Part shown: positions 26,089 to 35,218 of the stretch, piece by piece | How the letters are laid out: each line of letters starts with the position of its first letter | Numbering within the stretch: the stretch's first letter is position 1 | From: JAOUFP01 sp963801505 | GTDB lineage: Bacteria; Nitrospirota; Thermodesulfovibrionia; Thermodesulfovibrionales; UBA6898 | DNA: 64,000 nt | Assembly (NCBI GenBank): GCA_963801505.1 | Contig: CAWDEY010000026.1 | Coordinates: forward strand, 129,446 to 193,445 | Direction of reading: 5' to 3' | The notes under the pieces: model-generated | Databases searched by the model: none | What the model was told of the DNA's origin: nothing | The model's input: only the letters and a program-made list of their open reading frames with translations | Position numbers and translations under genes: made by a program

Positions 26089-26634
26089 TCAGTCCATAAT
26101 GAAAACTGCTGCGGATAATACTGTGGTCCAGAGACCGTCTTTATTTCCCTCGGCAGACTGGCAGATATGCTTTGTCTTAAAGATATGGTCGCTTGCAATA
26201 TAAAGTTGCTTTCTTTCATCCCACGCCTGGTTTGGGTCAAAGGGAATCCCAAGAGTCGTTGCAAGCATAGTTGCAGCAAGGTCCTCTGCATACTCTCCTG
26301 AGATTATGGCCTTTTCGCCAAAGGCATGATGCTCGGAGAGATATCCATAATTAGAACAATCTGTCGGCACCGCAACGCCGACGGCTGCTGAAATAAGACG
26401 GTTCGGTTCATTTGTGTCATTACGTGACATTACGCAAAAGGTGATCTCTCCGGGAGATAATCGTTTTAGCCCGGCAAACCGTGAAATGAATTGGCAATTA
26501 GGGGGCAATATGCTTGACACATAGACAAGGTTACACTTTTCGATGCCCGCGCTCCTCAACGCGACCTCGAATGATGAGAGCCTGTCTTTGTGAACTCCTA
26601 CGCCCTTGGTAAGAAAGGTTTTTTTGGGAGTCAT
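26089..26634 (-). CDS. pdaD: Pyruvoyl-dependent arginine decarboxylase
   Basis: A 181-residue proenzyme. The autocleavage pair Ser40-Ser41 lies in LVYVSSILPPNC, where the second Ser becomes the pyruvoyl group of the alpha chain. Downstream ISAAVGVAVP, NYGYLSEHHAFGE and AEDLAATMLATTLGIPFD are typical of PdaD. It converts arginine to agmatine; the following speB gene then makes putrescine. This small pyruvoyl class, common in archaea and in several anaerobic bacterial groups, replaces the PLP-type SpeA. Start at 26634 is MTPKKTFLTKG. Confidence 0.94.
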   Translation of the reverse strand: MTPKKTFLTKGVGVHKDRLSSFEVALRSAGIEKCNLVYVSSILPPNCQFISRFAGLKRLSPGEITFCVMSRNDTNEPNRLISAAVGVAVPTDCSNYGYLSEHHAFGEKAIISGEYAEDLAATMLATTLGIPFDPNQAWDERKQLYIASDHIFKTKHICQSAEGNKDGLWTTVLSAAVFIMD

Positions 26635-26745
26635 TCAAAACGCTCCATATAAAAATATTTTTTTAAAGACAAATCGTTCATCTAGATAGAATGATAAGAT
26701 GTCCGTTAACAAATGTCAATAAAGGGTGATTGATTAGCAGGACAA

Positions 26746-29100
26746 TCACCACGCTAAAAAGAGCTTCTTTATATTCCCTGTCTCTGCACTAAAGTCATCC
26801 GCTTTGTGAAACATAAATCCGCGGCAGGTCTCCACCAGAAGATCTTCTCCCTTTTCAGTTATCTTCACCGCGCCGTCCTGGTCTGTTCTGAATATTCTTT
26901 TGCCCTCCAGCTTCTCTATGACCTCATGGCTGGGATGTCCGAAGGAGTTATCTCTTCCCACTGATATCACTGCGACCGCTGGAGAGACCTCTGCGAGAAA
27001 CTCATCTGCCGCCGAGGTCTTGCTCCCATGATGTGGAATTTTTATGACATCACTTGCAAGCCATTTATTCAGATGAGCAAGGTCTTCTTCAGCCTCTTCC
27101 TCTATGTCTCCGGCAAGGAGAAAGGACTTTTTCTTTCCGGTAATCTTCAGGACAAGAGACGAGCTGTTCTCTGCTGAGTAACTGTCCTCCGCCATGGTAT
27201 AGAATTCTTTATAGGGATGAAGTACTGTTACCTCATAACCGGCTGCTTCAATAATATCGCCCCTTGACAGTATCCGGTGGACTGTATTGACAGGCAGCTC
27301 CATGGGATAGATAATTCTGCCACTGTCCCATAGCTCATGCACCCTGAATTTTTTCATAATATTATCCACGCCGCCGGTGTGGTCGGGGTGACTATGGGTC
27401 AGTACCAGCGCATCGATATCTCTTTTCCCCAGATACCTCAGATATGCCGCTACTTCCCTGCCTGTCCTTCCTGTATCTATAACAATAGTCTTTTTGTCAG
27501 GCAATTCCACGACCGCTGAATCACCCTGCCCAACATCAACAAAGGTGACACTGAGGTCCTTTTTCTCTGACATGACCAAAACGGCATAGACACAGAAAGG
27601 GGCAAGAGGCAGCGCGAGCATTTTTTTATTCCTGTTCGAAACAAGGTACAGGATAAATCCTGCATAAAACAAAATACATAAAACCAGCGGAAACGCCGGC
27701 ACTCTCAAATCTGCAAAAGGTATGCCGGCAAAAAATTTAACAAGGACGATTGTCAGCTCTGATACAGCGGAAACAAGCGGCGCAAAGATATAATGACCTG
27801 AAAAAATGTATGCAAAAGACGATATTAAAGACAAAGGGACCAGCACAAACCCGACAAGAGGCACAACTAGCAGATTAGACAGTGGAGAAACAAGAGAAAC
27901 ATAATGGAAATAATAGGCCGCAAGGGGAGATGTTCCCAGGGTTGCGGCAGCTGAAAGTACAACTGCCTCTTTGATGTAGCGGTCAATCCACCCTTTTTTT
28001 TCTTTTTGCCCAGGGACCTCATCGACCACGTCCTTTTTTTCAAGGGAAAACCCCAGGAAAAGCACGGCTATAAAAGAAAGCTGAAAAGACAGGTTTTCTA
28101 TCACCTCAGGGGCCCATACCACAAGTATAACAGCCGCAAAAAGCAGTGAATTCAGCCAGAACCCCTTCCTGGCAATCAAAAGCCCAAAGAGAAAAAGGCT
28201 GATCATGATAAAGGATCTGACAGCGGGGATACTGCTGCCTGAAATACCCAGATACATGATCATAAACGGAAGGCTGAGGAGTGCTGCGGCCTGTGATGGG
28301 GAAATGTATATTGTCAGCCTCCGCAGATATTTGTATGGGAGCCTTTTAATTACAAACCCGAACAGAGCAAAGAGCATAACTGAAAACATGCCGAAATGTG
28401 ACCCGGAAATACTGAGTATATGGACTAACCCTGTAGAGTTAAACGCATCTCTTAATTCATCATTGAAAGACGAGGTGTCTCCGGTTGTAATGGCCGCAAT
28501 AAAGGCCCCTGAATCCTCGCTAAATCTCCCTGAGATGTATCTGTTGAGGGAATTTCTCTGTCTTTCAAAAACAGTAATTAAAGAGGCTGCAGATTCTCCT
28601 TTGTCCTCAGCAGACAAGATATTACCATACAAACGGCCTTGCCCCAGCTGCCCTGGGTTGAGGCGTGTCCTGTCTTTACCGGTTTCCAGAAGCAGTGCAT
28701 AACCATCATCATAGTCAACATCAAAATCAGCAGGCATCCGGATTTCCTTGTCATGCAGCCAATCCAGGTCTTCCCCTGATTCTTCATCCTCTGCAGTATT
28801 GACCAAAAAGGTCTGAATATTGCCCTCAGGGGTTTTTGCATTGCCTCCCTGGGTAAATCTCCCTGTTACTTTCAGTTCCCTGTTCCAGATATAGGACATG
28901 TCTGGCGCAGGAGAGTATCTAAAGAACGCATAAAAAACACCTATAGCAATCAACAGAATATGCAGAAATTTTCTTTTTGATATAAGAAAGACCGCAACCA
29001 AAATAAAAAGGCCGAAACTGCAAAACGGAAAGTAATGAAAAAGAGAAGAAAACACCACTCCTGTCAGAAAGGAAAGTGGAAGCTGCATCAGATCACACAA
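26746..29100 (-). CDS. comEC: ComEC/Rec2-family DNA uptake channel
   Basis: 784 residues with three parts: N-terminal helices plus an OB-like DUF4131 region (about 1-180), the Competence domain of many helices (about 190-480; HILSISGSHFGMFSVML is the diagnostic stretch), and a C-terminal metallo-beta-lactamase domain (about 510-730) with THSHPDHTGG, LLAGDIEEEAE and KIPHHGSKTS. The channel passes single-stranded DNA across the inner membrane in transformation. No comEA or pilus genes lie next to it. All MBL ligands are present, suggesting a nuclease-active form. Confidence 0.93.
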   Translation of the reverse strand: MCDLMQLPLSFLTGVVFSSLFHYFPFCSFGLFILVAVFLISKRKFLHILLIAIGVFYAFFRYSPAPDMSYIWNRELKVTGRFTQGGNAKTPEGNIQTFLVNTAEDEESGEDLDWLHDKEIRMPADFDVDYDDGYALLLETGKDRTRLNPGQLGQGRLYGNILSAEDKGESAASLITVFERQRNSLNRYISGRFSEDSGAFIAAITTGDTSSFNDELRDAFNSTGLVHILSISGSHFGMFSVMLFALFGFVIKRLPYKYLRRLTIYISPSQAAALLSLPFMIMYLGISGSSIPAVRSFIMISLFLFGLLIARKGFWLNSLLFAAVILVVWAPEVIENLSFQLSFIAVLFLGFSLEKKDVVDEVPGQKEKKGWIDRYIKEAVVLSAAATLGTSPLAAYYFHYVSLVSPLSNLLVVPLVGFVLVPLSLISSFAYIFSGHYIFAPLVSAVSELTIVLVKFFAGIPFADLRVPAFPLVLCILFYAGFILYLVSNRNKKMLALPLAPFCVYAVLVMSEKKDLSVTFVDVGQGDSAVVELPDKKTIVIDTGRTGREVAAYLRYLGKRDIDALVLTHSHPDHTGGVDNIMKKFRVHELWDSGRIIYPMELPVNTVHRILSRGDIIEAAGYEVTVLHPYKEFYTMAEDSYSAENSSSLVLKITGKKKSFLLAGDIEEEAEEDLAHLNKWLASDVIKIPHHGSKTSAADEFLAEVSPAVAVISVGRDNSFGHPSHEVIEKLEGKRIFRTDQDGAVKITEKGEDLLVETCRGFMFHKADDFSAETGNIKKLFLAW

Positions 29101-29207
29101 AGTTCGTAACTGCTTGGGTGTTTAGGCTGTAGTCTGTTAGGACTGCGCAAAGAACGAAGCAAGGCTTTCCCCCCCCTAAATACCTACAGTCTATAGACCT
29201 GAGTAGT

Positions 29208-30557
29208 TTACTGCATGGATTCCCGTATGGCTTTGGAGACTTCTCTGCCAATCCTGTTTATCAGTCTGATATCATCACCTTCGAGCATGACCCGAATTTT
29301 AGGTTCAGTCCCTGATGGTCTGACCAGTATCCTTCCCCTGCCCTCCAGTTTTTTTTCCGCGGCCCGTATCGCATCCATAATCGCAGGGACTGATCTTATA
29401 TCCTGGATCTTGCCAACCTCAACATTTATAAGCACCTGGGGGAAAAGTTTTACAGGTGAGGCGAGCTTTGAGAGATAAACGTTTTTGTTCTTCATGAGGT
29501 TAAGCACCTGTACAGCTGTGATCTGGCCATCGCCTGTAGTATTGTAATCGAGGAATACTAAATGGCCTGATTGCTCCCCTCCGAAATTATAATCATCTGA
29601 GAGCATCTTTTCAACAACATAACGGTCCCCTACTTTTGTCCTTATGAGTTTTATATTGTTTTTTTCAAGGTACTTTTGAAGGCCAAGGTTGCTCATGACA
29701 GTAGCTACAACCGTGCTTTTCTTTAGTTCACCCCTTGCATCCATATCAACAGCGCACATCCCCATAATCTGGTCGCCGTCTATAATACCCCCCTTTTCAT
29801 CGCAGAAGAGGGTCCTGTCGGCATCTCCGTCATGGGCAATGCCTATATCCGCCTTATGCTGCATCACCGCCTTTCTGAGGCCCTCCATATGCAATGCGCC
29901 GCACCTGTTGTTTATGTTTATGCCGTCCGGCCTGTCGTTTATAGAAACAATATCTGCTCCAAGTTCTCTCAGAAGCCATGGGGTGGTCTTATATGCAGCT
30001 CCGTTGGCACTGTCCACCACAATCTTCATGCCCTCAAAGGTAACACCCTTTTTCAGTGTTGATTTTATATATTCTATGTAACGGCCTGTTGCGTCATCAA
30101 GTCGGAAAGCCTTTCCCACTTCTTCACCTTTGGCCCTGTATCGTCCGATGGAATCGTCCTTTACGAGTTCCTCTATCCTCTTTTCAATGTCATCAGGAAG
30201 TTTAAACCCGTTATAGGAAAAAAACTTTATCCCGTTATCATAAAAAGGGTTATGCGATGCGGATATTACAACTCCCGCATCGATCCTGAGGGTCCTGGTC
30301 AGAAAGGCGATTCCAGGAGTAGGCAGTGGCCCGACAAGAGTAACGTTCATGCCCATTGAGCAGATGCCTGAGGTCAAGGCGCTTTCTATCATATACCCTG
30401 AGAGACGGGTGTCCTTTCCGATAAGGACCATATTCCTGCCATGCTGCTCTTTTCTTAGCACTATCGCAGCCGCCATCCCAACCCTGAGGGCGTTTTCAGG
30501 CGTCATCGGGTATGTATTGACCCTTCCTCGGATACCATCCGTACCAAATAGGCTCAT
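29208..30557 (-). CDS. glmM: Phosphoglucosamine mutase
   Basis: About 449 residues of the alpha-D-phosphohexomutase family. The phosphoserine is in VISASHNPFYDNG (Ser101), the metal loop is AHDGDADRTLFCDEKG, the sugar loop GGEQSGHLVF and the phosphate loop VRPSGTEPKIRVMLEG. It makes glucosamine-1-phosphate for peptidoglycan and LPS. ATG 30557 lies 6 nt after GAGGAG; ATG 30563 overlaps that site. It completes the cdaA-cdaR-glmM order, known from Firmicutes to link c-di-AMP with cell-wall precursor supply. Confidence 0.96.
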   Translation of the reverse strand: MSLFGTDGIRGRVNTYPMTPENALRVGMAAAIVLRKEQHGRNMVLIGKDTRLSGYMIESALTSGICSMGMNVTLVGPLPTPGIAFLTRTLRIDAGVVISASHNPFYDNGIKFFSYNGFKLPDDIEKRIEELVKDDSIGRYRAKGEEVGKAFRLDDATGRYIEYIKSTLKKGVTFEGMKIVVDSANGAAYKTTPWLLRELGADIVSINDRPDGININNRCGALHMEGLRKAVMQHKADIGIAHDGDADRTLFCDEKGGIIDGDQIMGMCAVDMDARGELKKSTVVATVMSNLGLQKYLEKNNIKLIRTKVGDRYVVEKMLSDDYNFGGEQSGHLVFLDYNTTGDGQITAVQVLNLMKNKNVYLSKLASPVKLFPQVLINVEVGKIQDIRSVPAIMDAIRAAEKKLEGRGRILVRPSGTEPKIRVMLEGDDIRLINRIGREVSKAIRESMQ

Positions 30558-30559
30558 TC

Positions 30560-31201
30560 TCATCTCCTCGATATATTTATCGTAACTTTCACAGTCTCAA
30601 CATCTGGCGTTACATTCAGACCGCCGGTATCAATATCAACTTCCTGGCTCATGGGTCTTATGGAATCCGCGATATATATAGGCTCTGTTTTAAGTATATG
30701 CAGCCTTAGCACATCAGACTTCAACCCTTTTATAACAACACTCTTAGGTTCAACTTTGACCGAACTCACAATATATCCATCTCCGGGCTCACCGGTCAAT
30801 ACCGGATTGACCAGAAAAGTCCTTGAAATTGTCTCATCCAGCTTTATCTTGACGGCTGAGGGGCTAATATTCACCACTGACAATGCATAGGGAAGTTTTA
30901 CATCATCCTTGTTTATATAAAAAATTTCCGTGCCTTTCTTGGCTTTGTCAAGATCAACATATACCCTTACATCAGAGGCCTTCAGATTTTTCATCGGCCG
31001 CTCATGTCCCCTGATAGTAACGCCGATTGTTTTAACGCTGGAACTTACTATTCCTACATTAGCTGGTATATTCTTAAACTCAAGCGGAATATCAAAGGCA
31101 ATCTCCGACTGTCCCCTGGAGGTCACATAAAACCACAGGAATACGGAGATCAGCACAGCAGATATCTTCAGACCAATATTTTCAGTCAGCAGTTTCTTCA
31201 T
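30560..31201 (-). CDS. CdaR-type YbbR-domain regulator of the diadenylate cyclase
   Basis: 213 residues: one N-terminal transmembrane helix (ISAVLISVFLWFYVTS) followed by two to three extracytoplasmic YbbR repeats rich in beta strands (FKNIPANVGIVSSS, VLTGEPGDGYIVSSVKVEPK). In characterised systems the YbbR protein CdaR binds CdaA and tunes its activity. It overlaps the end of cdaA and the start of glmM. Assignment depends on the repeat pattern and the gene order. Confidence 0.85.
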   Translation of the reverse strand: MKKLLTENIGLKISAVLISVFLWFYVTSRGQSEIAFDIPLEFKNIPANVGIVSSSVKTIGVTIRGHERPMKNLKASDVRVYVDLDKAKKGTEIFYINKDDVKLPYALSVVNISPSAVKIKLDETISRTFLVNPVLTGEPGDGYIVSSVKVEPKSVVIKGLKSDVLRLHILKTEPIYIADSIRPMSQEVDIDTGGLNVTPDVETVKVTINISRR

Positions 31202-31965
31202 TTTTTGCTCTTTTTAACAGTAAAGATATCTGTCAGCATATCTCTCAGCGTACCCATATCCATCTTTTCTTCAATCTTGCCGCCAAGCCCGACTGATATG
31301 AAACCAGTCTCTTCTGAAACAATAATGGCAAGGGCATCGGTCTCCTCCGTAAGTCCTATTCCGGCCCTGTGTCTTGTGCCTAACGACTTGCTCAACTCAG
31401 AACTAAGCGTTATCGGTAGAAAACATCCTGCTGCAGCAACCCTGTTTCCTTTAATTATCACTGCCCCGTCATGGATCGGGGATGAGGGATGAAAAATGCT
31501 CAGCAACAGCTCCTTCGACACCCGCGCGTCAAGGCTTGTCCCGATCTCAACAAAATCCTTAAGGCTTGTGTCCCTTTCAATCACGATGAGAGCGCCTATT
31601 TTTCTGTTGGCCAGGGATACAGCAGCCCTGACAATCTCCTCCAGCGACTTCAGTTCCTCTGCTGAAGCGAAATTCAGAAACTGGGCCTCTCCTATATGGG
31701 CGAGTGCCCTTCGTATCTCGGGCTGGAACAGTACGATCATTGCTATGACGATCTGGGCCCAGAAACTCTGCAAAAGCCAGTCTATCGTGAAAAGCTCAAG
31801 ATACCTGGATGCCAGTGAGGCAAGGAGCAGGATTGTGAGCCCTATCATCATCTGTGCTGCTTTTGTTCCCTTGACAATCAGAAGAAGGCGATACAGTATA
31901 ATCGACATCAGGGTGATGTCGAGGATATCAAGGACCCATCTGTGCTCTTTTAATATTTCTAACAT
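31198..31965 (-). CDS. cdaA: Diadenylate cyclase (DisA_N domain, CdaA type)
   Basis: 255 residues: three N-terminal transmembrane helices (about 11-30, 37-56, 68-82) and the DisA_N catalytic domain. The nucleotide loops are PIHDGAVII (Asp166-Gly-Ala) and GTRHRAGIG (Arg198-His-Arg), with SEETG near the end. It makes c-di-AMP from two ATP at the membrane. It leads the cdaA-cdaR-glmM operon. The motifs are complete, so activity is expected. Confidence 0.95.
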   Translation of the reverse strand: MLEILKEHRWVLDILDITLMSIILYRLLLIVKGTKAAQMMIGLTILLLASLASRYLELFTIDWLLQSFWAQIVIAMIVLFQPEIRRALAHIGEAQFLNFASAEELKSLEEIVRAAVSLANRKIGALIVIERDTSLKDFVEIGTSLDARVSKELLLSIFHPSSPIHDGAVIIKGNRVAAAGCFLPITLSSELSKSLGTRHRAGIGLTEETDALAIIVSEETGFISVGLGGKIEEKMDMGTLRDMLTDIFTVKKSKK

Positions 31966-32160
31966 TTTAAACAGACCTGCAATATCGGATTTTGTTTATT
32001 ATATATCAAGCCCTTCTAAATTTCATAAGTTCTTTCATCCGCCGTAATTTTAATCGTAGCGGATTCCCCGGGACAAGAGGGAGGGATTATTTGTGGAACC
32101 CCGAAGCAGAGCTTCGAGGGATTCTTTTGATTAAATCCGGTTTTTACAGGTCGATCAAAT

Positions 32161-32190
32161 TTGACAACAGAATACATAATAGCTTATTAT
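32161..32190 (+). promoter_or_regulatory. Sigma-70 promoter of the initiator tRNA gene
   Basis: Perfect TTGACA at 32161-32166 and TATTAT at 32185-32190 with an 18-bp spacer; the tRNA 5' end follows 12 nt later. The upstream stretch carries a CCCGAAGC...GCTTCGAGGG hairpin at 32099-32119. Confidence 0.75.
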
Positions 32191-32201
32191 ATTACTTCTG
32201 A

Positions 32202-32278
<77 letters not shown>

Positions 32279-32290
32279 AATAAAATCAAC

Positions 32291-32316
32291 GGTCTGCAAG
32301 AATGCAGGCCTTTTTT
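32291..32316 (+). terminator. Rho-independent terminator of the tRNA-fMet gene
   Basis: GGTCTGCA-AGAA-TGCAGGCC forms an 8-bp stem (one G:U-type pair) and is followed directly by TTTTTT. It lies 12 nt after the tRNA CCA. Confidence 0.88.
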
Positions 32317-32419
32317 ATTATATTTTTAGCCGTTCTACAGGGGGTATGGCTTTAAAAGCCTCTCCCGTCAAGGCTTTACAGATGATGCAACTTGGCAAAA
32401 TACGGCATTCCCCTGTCGA

Positions 32420-32541
32420 TTTTCTAACCATTTTTTACCCAAAGTCCATTACCTGATTTATTAACCCCACTGATATATCTGTCTCTTGGATTTCTTAAGT
32501 TGCTGAGCAACTTCTTCAATGGTAAGCGTTATTTCATCTAA
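32420..32541 (-). pseudogene. Excisionase-like helix-turn-helix remnant (HTH_17 type)
   Basis: On the minus strand the sequence reads ITLTIEEVAQQLKKSKRQIY then QWG and stop. In a shifted frame the text continues GVNKSGNGLWVKNG. The two together look like the HTH_17 domain found in excisionases and torIS-like proteins (TIEEVAxxLxxSxRxIYxxV). No start codon and at least two frame breaks. It adjoins the tRNA-fMet terminator, a common address of integrative elements. The rest of the gap (32317-32420) shows nothing. Confidence 0.5.
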
Positions 32542-33389
32542 GGGTTATCGCTCCAACTCTCACGGATAACCATCCATTCGCCTTCCTTCTTCGCCATCTC
32601 TATTGTGCCATACTGTTTCTGTTTTTCCAAAAAACCGGTTACATAGAGTATTCCCTGGTCACCGTTTTCGTAGCCTTCGGTTATTTCAGGATCTTTGGGT
32701 GTCATCGCGACAGCGAGCTGCAACAGCGCCTTTAGCTCATCGCCTGAAGTGTTCTCCAGTGCTCCCGGAGGTGCTGATTTTTTGATCTCAGCGATGTCCA
32801 TATTCAGGACCTTTCTGTTATGCGCAAGATAAGCCTTGCCCAATGCTCCGCCGCCGGAGGGAAGCTTCGTGCCGGCTTTTTTGTTCGGAACAGGCTCGAT
32901 CGATGCTGCCAGGGTGATATCATAACTGTACGGAATGTCTCTGAAAGACTTCTGGGGAGAAGTCGTGCGGGAGCGGCCCTCGATCTTACCGGAGTCAAGG
33001 GTTTTGGCCTCGAAGACATGATAGCTCGATCCACCGGATTCCCGCATGCCGAAGCTCTTATACATCACTTCGTAGTTTATGACCTGTTTCTCGGAGTTGA
33101 TTATCTGGCGCACGCAGTGAAGCTTGCCGGTTTCGATCAGTTTTAAGATCTCAAACTCATCGCGGACCGTTTTAGCCGGCACCGGGACATCACACATAAG
33201 CACTACCACATCCTGTTTATTCTTATCGAAAAAGCCCGGCTGTGCATATGCGTACACCTGGGTCATCTCGATTGCCTTCCCATCCACCATCAGCCTTCCC
33301 CTGGCGAGGTTTTCTGCATCTGCTGCCGGCAACCCGGATATGGCAAGACTAAGACATACTGCAATAAATGCTGCAAAACTTTTTTCCAT
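32538..33389 (-). CDS. Secreted protein of unknown function
   Basis: 283 residues. The ATG at 33389 begins MEKSFAAFIAVCLSLA followed by ISGLPAADAENL, a classical signal peptide cut near residue 24. The mature part has a DVVVLMCDVPVPA strand, alternating polar/nonpolar beta patterns, a GGGALGKAYLAHN loop, and a charged segment, AEIKKSAPPGALE. It looks like an all-beta periplasmic domain plus a helical tail. No known motif or enzyme residue was recognised. Single gene, no operon partner. Confidence 0.7.
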   Translation of the reverse strand: MEKSFAAFIAVCLSLAISGLPAADAENLARGRLMVDGKAIEMTQVYAYAQPGFFDKNKQDVVVLMCDVPVPAKTVRDEFEILKLIETGKLHCVRQIINSEKQVINYEVMYKSFGMRESGGSSYHVFEAKTLDSGKIEGRSRTTSPQKSFRDIPYSYDITLAASIEPVPNKKAGTKLPSGGGALGKAYLAHNRKVLNMDIAEIKKSAPPGALENTSGDELKALLQLAVAMTPKDPEITEGYENGDQGILYVTGFLEKQKQYGTIEMAKKEGEWMVIRESWSDNP

Positions 33390-33674
33390 GCTTTCATTCC
33401 TCCTCATTCAGATCTCCTCGGTAATGGCGCTTCCAATAATTATATCCTCTTATAAACTTCCCCCATGGATAATAAATAGTCCTCGCGTTCATCAACAATA
33501 ATATTTGTACCAGGGGAATTATATCAACTATATCCAGACATCAAGAGAAGAACGCGTACCCCGGGAAGGGGTTGAGGATTTTCCCCCGGAATGTATAATA
33601 GAAGTAAGCCTGAAGAAGGGCTGTTGAGACAGGGGCTGACTTACAGCAATGAAAGGTAAGGTCCGACAATAAGC

Positions 33675-34448
33675 GTGAATACCCTTAGACTTAAAGAACT
33701 GCTATATGACCTGCAGGACTTCTATCTGCTGTCAGTCAGAGGGCTGCTCGGCATTGTCACAAAACCTTTTTACTTCAACGACACCATAGAGCAGATGGAT
33801 TACGCCGGCGCCGGGTCGTTTTTCATAATTGTTCTGGTATCTCTGTTCGTAGGCATGGCCCTGTCATTGCAACTCTCCGCCGAGCTTTCGGTTATGGGAC
33901 TTAAGACCTATACAGGCAAGATAGTCGGCATAGCGATAATAAGGGAACTGGGGCCGATGGTTGTCGCGCTGGTCTACACAGGACGGGTGGGAGCAGGTAT
34001 GGCCTCTGAACTGAGCTCGATGGTACTGGGGCACCAGGTCGACACGCTCCGCGTTTTTGGCGTTGATCCCATCAGAAAGCTGGTCACACCCAGGATTATC
34101 AGCGCGCTGGTTATGCTTCCCGTGCTGACGATTATCGGTGATCTGGTGGCGCTCCTGGGGAGCTATTACATAGCTGTCTTCATCAGCCATCAAAGCGGCA
34201 CGTTCTTCTGGAGCTCTATCCGGCAGGTACTTACCTTTCAAAATGTCTTCTCCGGCAGCTTCAAGCCGTTTATCTTCGGTTTTCTGATCGCCTCCATCTG
34301 CTGTTTTATGGGGCTCACAGCAAAAGGAGGCTCACAGGGCCTGCGGCGCGCGACAACACAGGCTGTTGTACTTTCTATCGTCACGATCATTATCTTTGAT
34401 TTTGTCCTGACAAGGGTCCTGCTTTTTGTCCTGGGGTTTTCCGTATGA
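33675..34448 (+). CDS. mlaE: MlaE-family lipid transport permease
   Basis: 257 residues with about five to six transmembrane helices (SFFIIVLVSLFVGMALSL, ALVMLPVLTIIGDLVALLG, FIFGFLIASICCFMGLTA). The MlaE signature REIGP is present as IIRELGPMVVALVYTGRVGAG, with SELSSM following. It is the permease of the phospholipid-trafficking ABC system that works with MCE proteins. The start is a GTG at 33675 with a weak AAGGTAAGG upstream. mlaF overlaps its stop by 4 nt. Confidence 0.92.
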   Translation: MNTLRLKELLYDLQDFYLLSVRGLLGIVTKPFYFNDTIEQMDYAGAGSFFIIVLVSLFVGMALSLQLSAELSVMGLKTYTGKIVGIAIIRELGPMVVALVYTGRVGAGMASELSSMVLGHQVDTLRVFGVDPIRKLVTPRIISALVMLPVLTIIGDLVALLGSYYIAVFISHQSGTFFWSSIRQVLTFQNVFSGSFKPFIFGFLIASICCFMGLTAKGGSQGLRRATTQAVVLSIVTIIIFDFVLTRVLLFVLGFSV

Positions 34449-35173
34449 TCGTCTTTGATAAGGTATCGTTTGCGTATAACAAGAAAAACGTCCTCAGTGA
34501 CGTGAGCTTCTCAGTTGAGTTCAATGAACGTGTCGCCATCCTCGGCGGAAGCGGCTATGGCAAGACAACGATCCTGAAGCTTATTTTGGGACTGATCAGG
34601 CCTGACTCAGGAAGGATTCTCATAGACGGAGACGATATAACTGAAAAAACAGAGGAAGAACTTAGAGAGCCAAGGAGAAAATTCAGTATTGTTTTTCAGG
34701 AAGGGGCGCTCTTTGATTCATTGAACGTGAAGGAGAATGTGGCCTTCTGCCTGCGGGAGTATAAACGCCTCTCCGAGGAGGAGATTGACCGGAAAGTCCG
34801 GGAGATCCTGAGGGTCGTAGACGTTGAGTCTGCCATTTATCTGACGCCGGAGGAACTCAGCGGGGGCATGCACCGCAGGGTCGCTATCGCACGCTCGCTT
34901 GCAGGGTGCGACGCGAAGATGATTCTCTACGATGAACCGACGTCCGGCCTGGACCCGGTCAATGCCGAGAATATCTGCAGGCTTATAGTGAGTCTTGCTG
35001 AAAGAGGGGAAGGTTTCATGATCGTGACGCACAAGATTACGGATGCGTTGAAAGTCGCTCAACGGTTCATGTTCCTCAAAGACGGCAAAATTCTGCTTGA
35101 TGGGAATAGTGAGGAACTAGTGGCCACTGCCAACCCCGACATAACGCAATTTCTCAGCGAACTGAGGTCCTGA
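34445..35173 (+). CDS. mlaF: MlaF-family lipid transport ATPase
   Basis: 242 residues. Walker A is GGSGYGKTT (Gly-Ser-Gly-Tyr in place of the commoner SGSGKST), Q-loop VFQEGALFDSL typical of MlaF, signature LSGGMHRRVAIARSL, Walker B ILYDEPTSGLDP and H-loop VTHKIT. It energises MlaE. ATG overlaps the mlaE stop, and the MCE gene follows after 45 nt behind a strong AGGAGGAGG. Confidence 0.92.
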   Translation: MIVFDKVSFAYNKKNVLSDVSFSVEFNERVAILGGSGYGKTTILKLILGLIRPDSGRILIDGDDITEKTEEELREPRRKFSIVFQEGALFDSLNVKENVAFCLREYKRLSEEEIDRKVREILRVVDVESAIYLTPEELSGGMHRRVAIARSLAGCDAKMILYDEPTSGLDPVNAENICRLIVSLAERGEGFMIVTHKITDALKVAQRFMFLKDGKILLDGNSEELVATANPDITQFLSELRS

Positions 35174-35218
35174 GCAAACTGCAGAGATTATAGACTTATC
35201 AGGAGGAGGAAGAGATGT

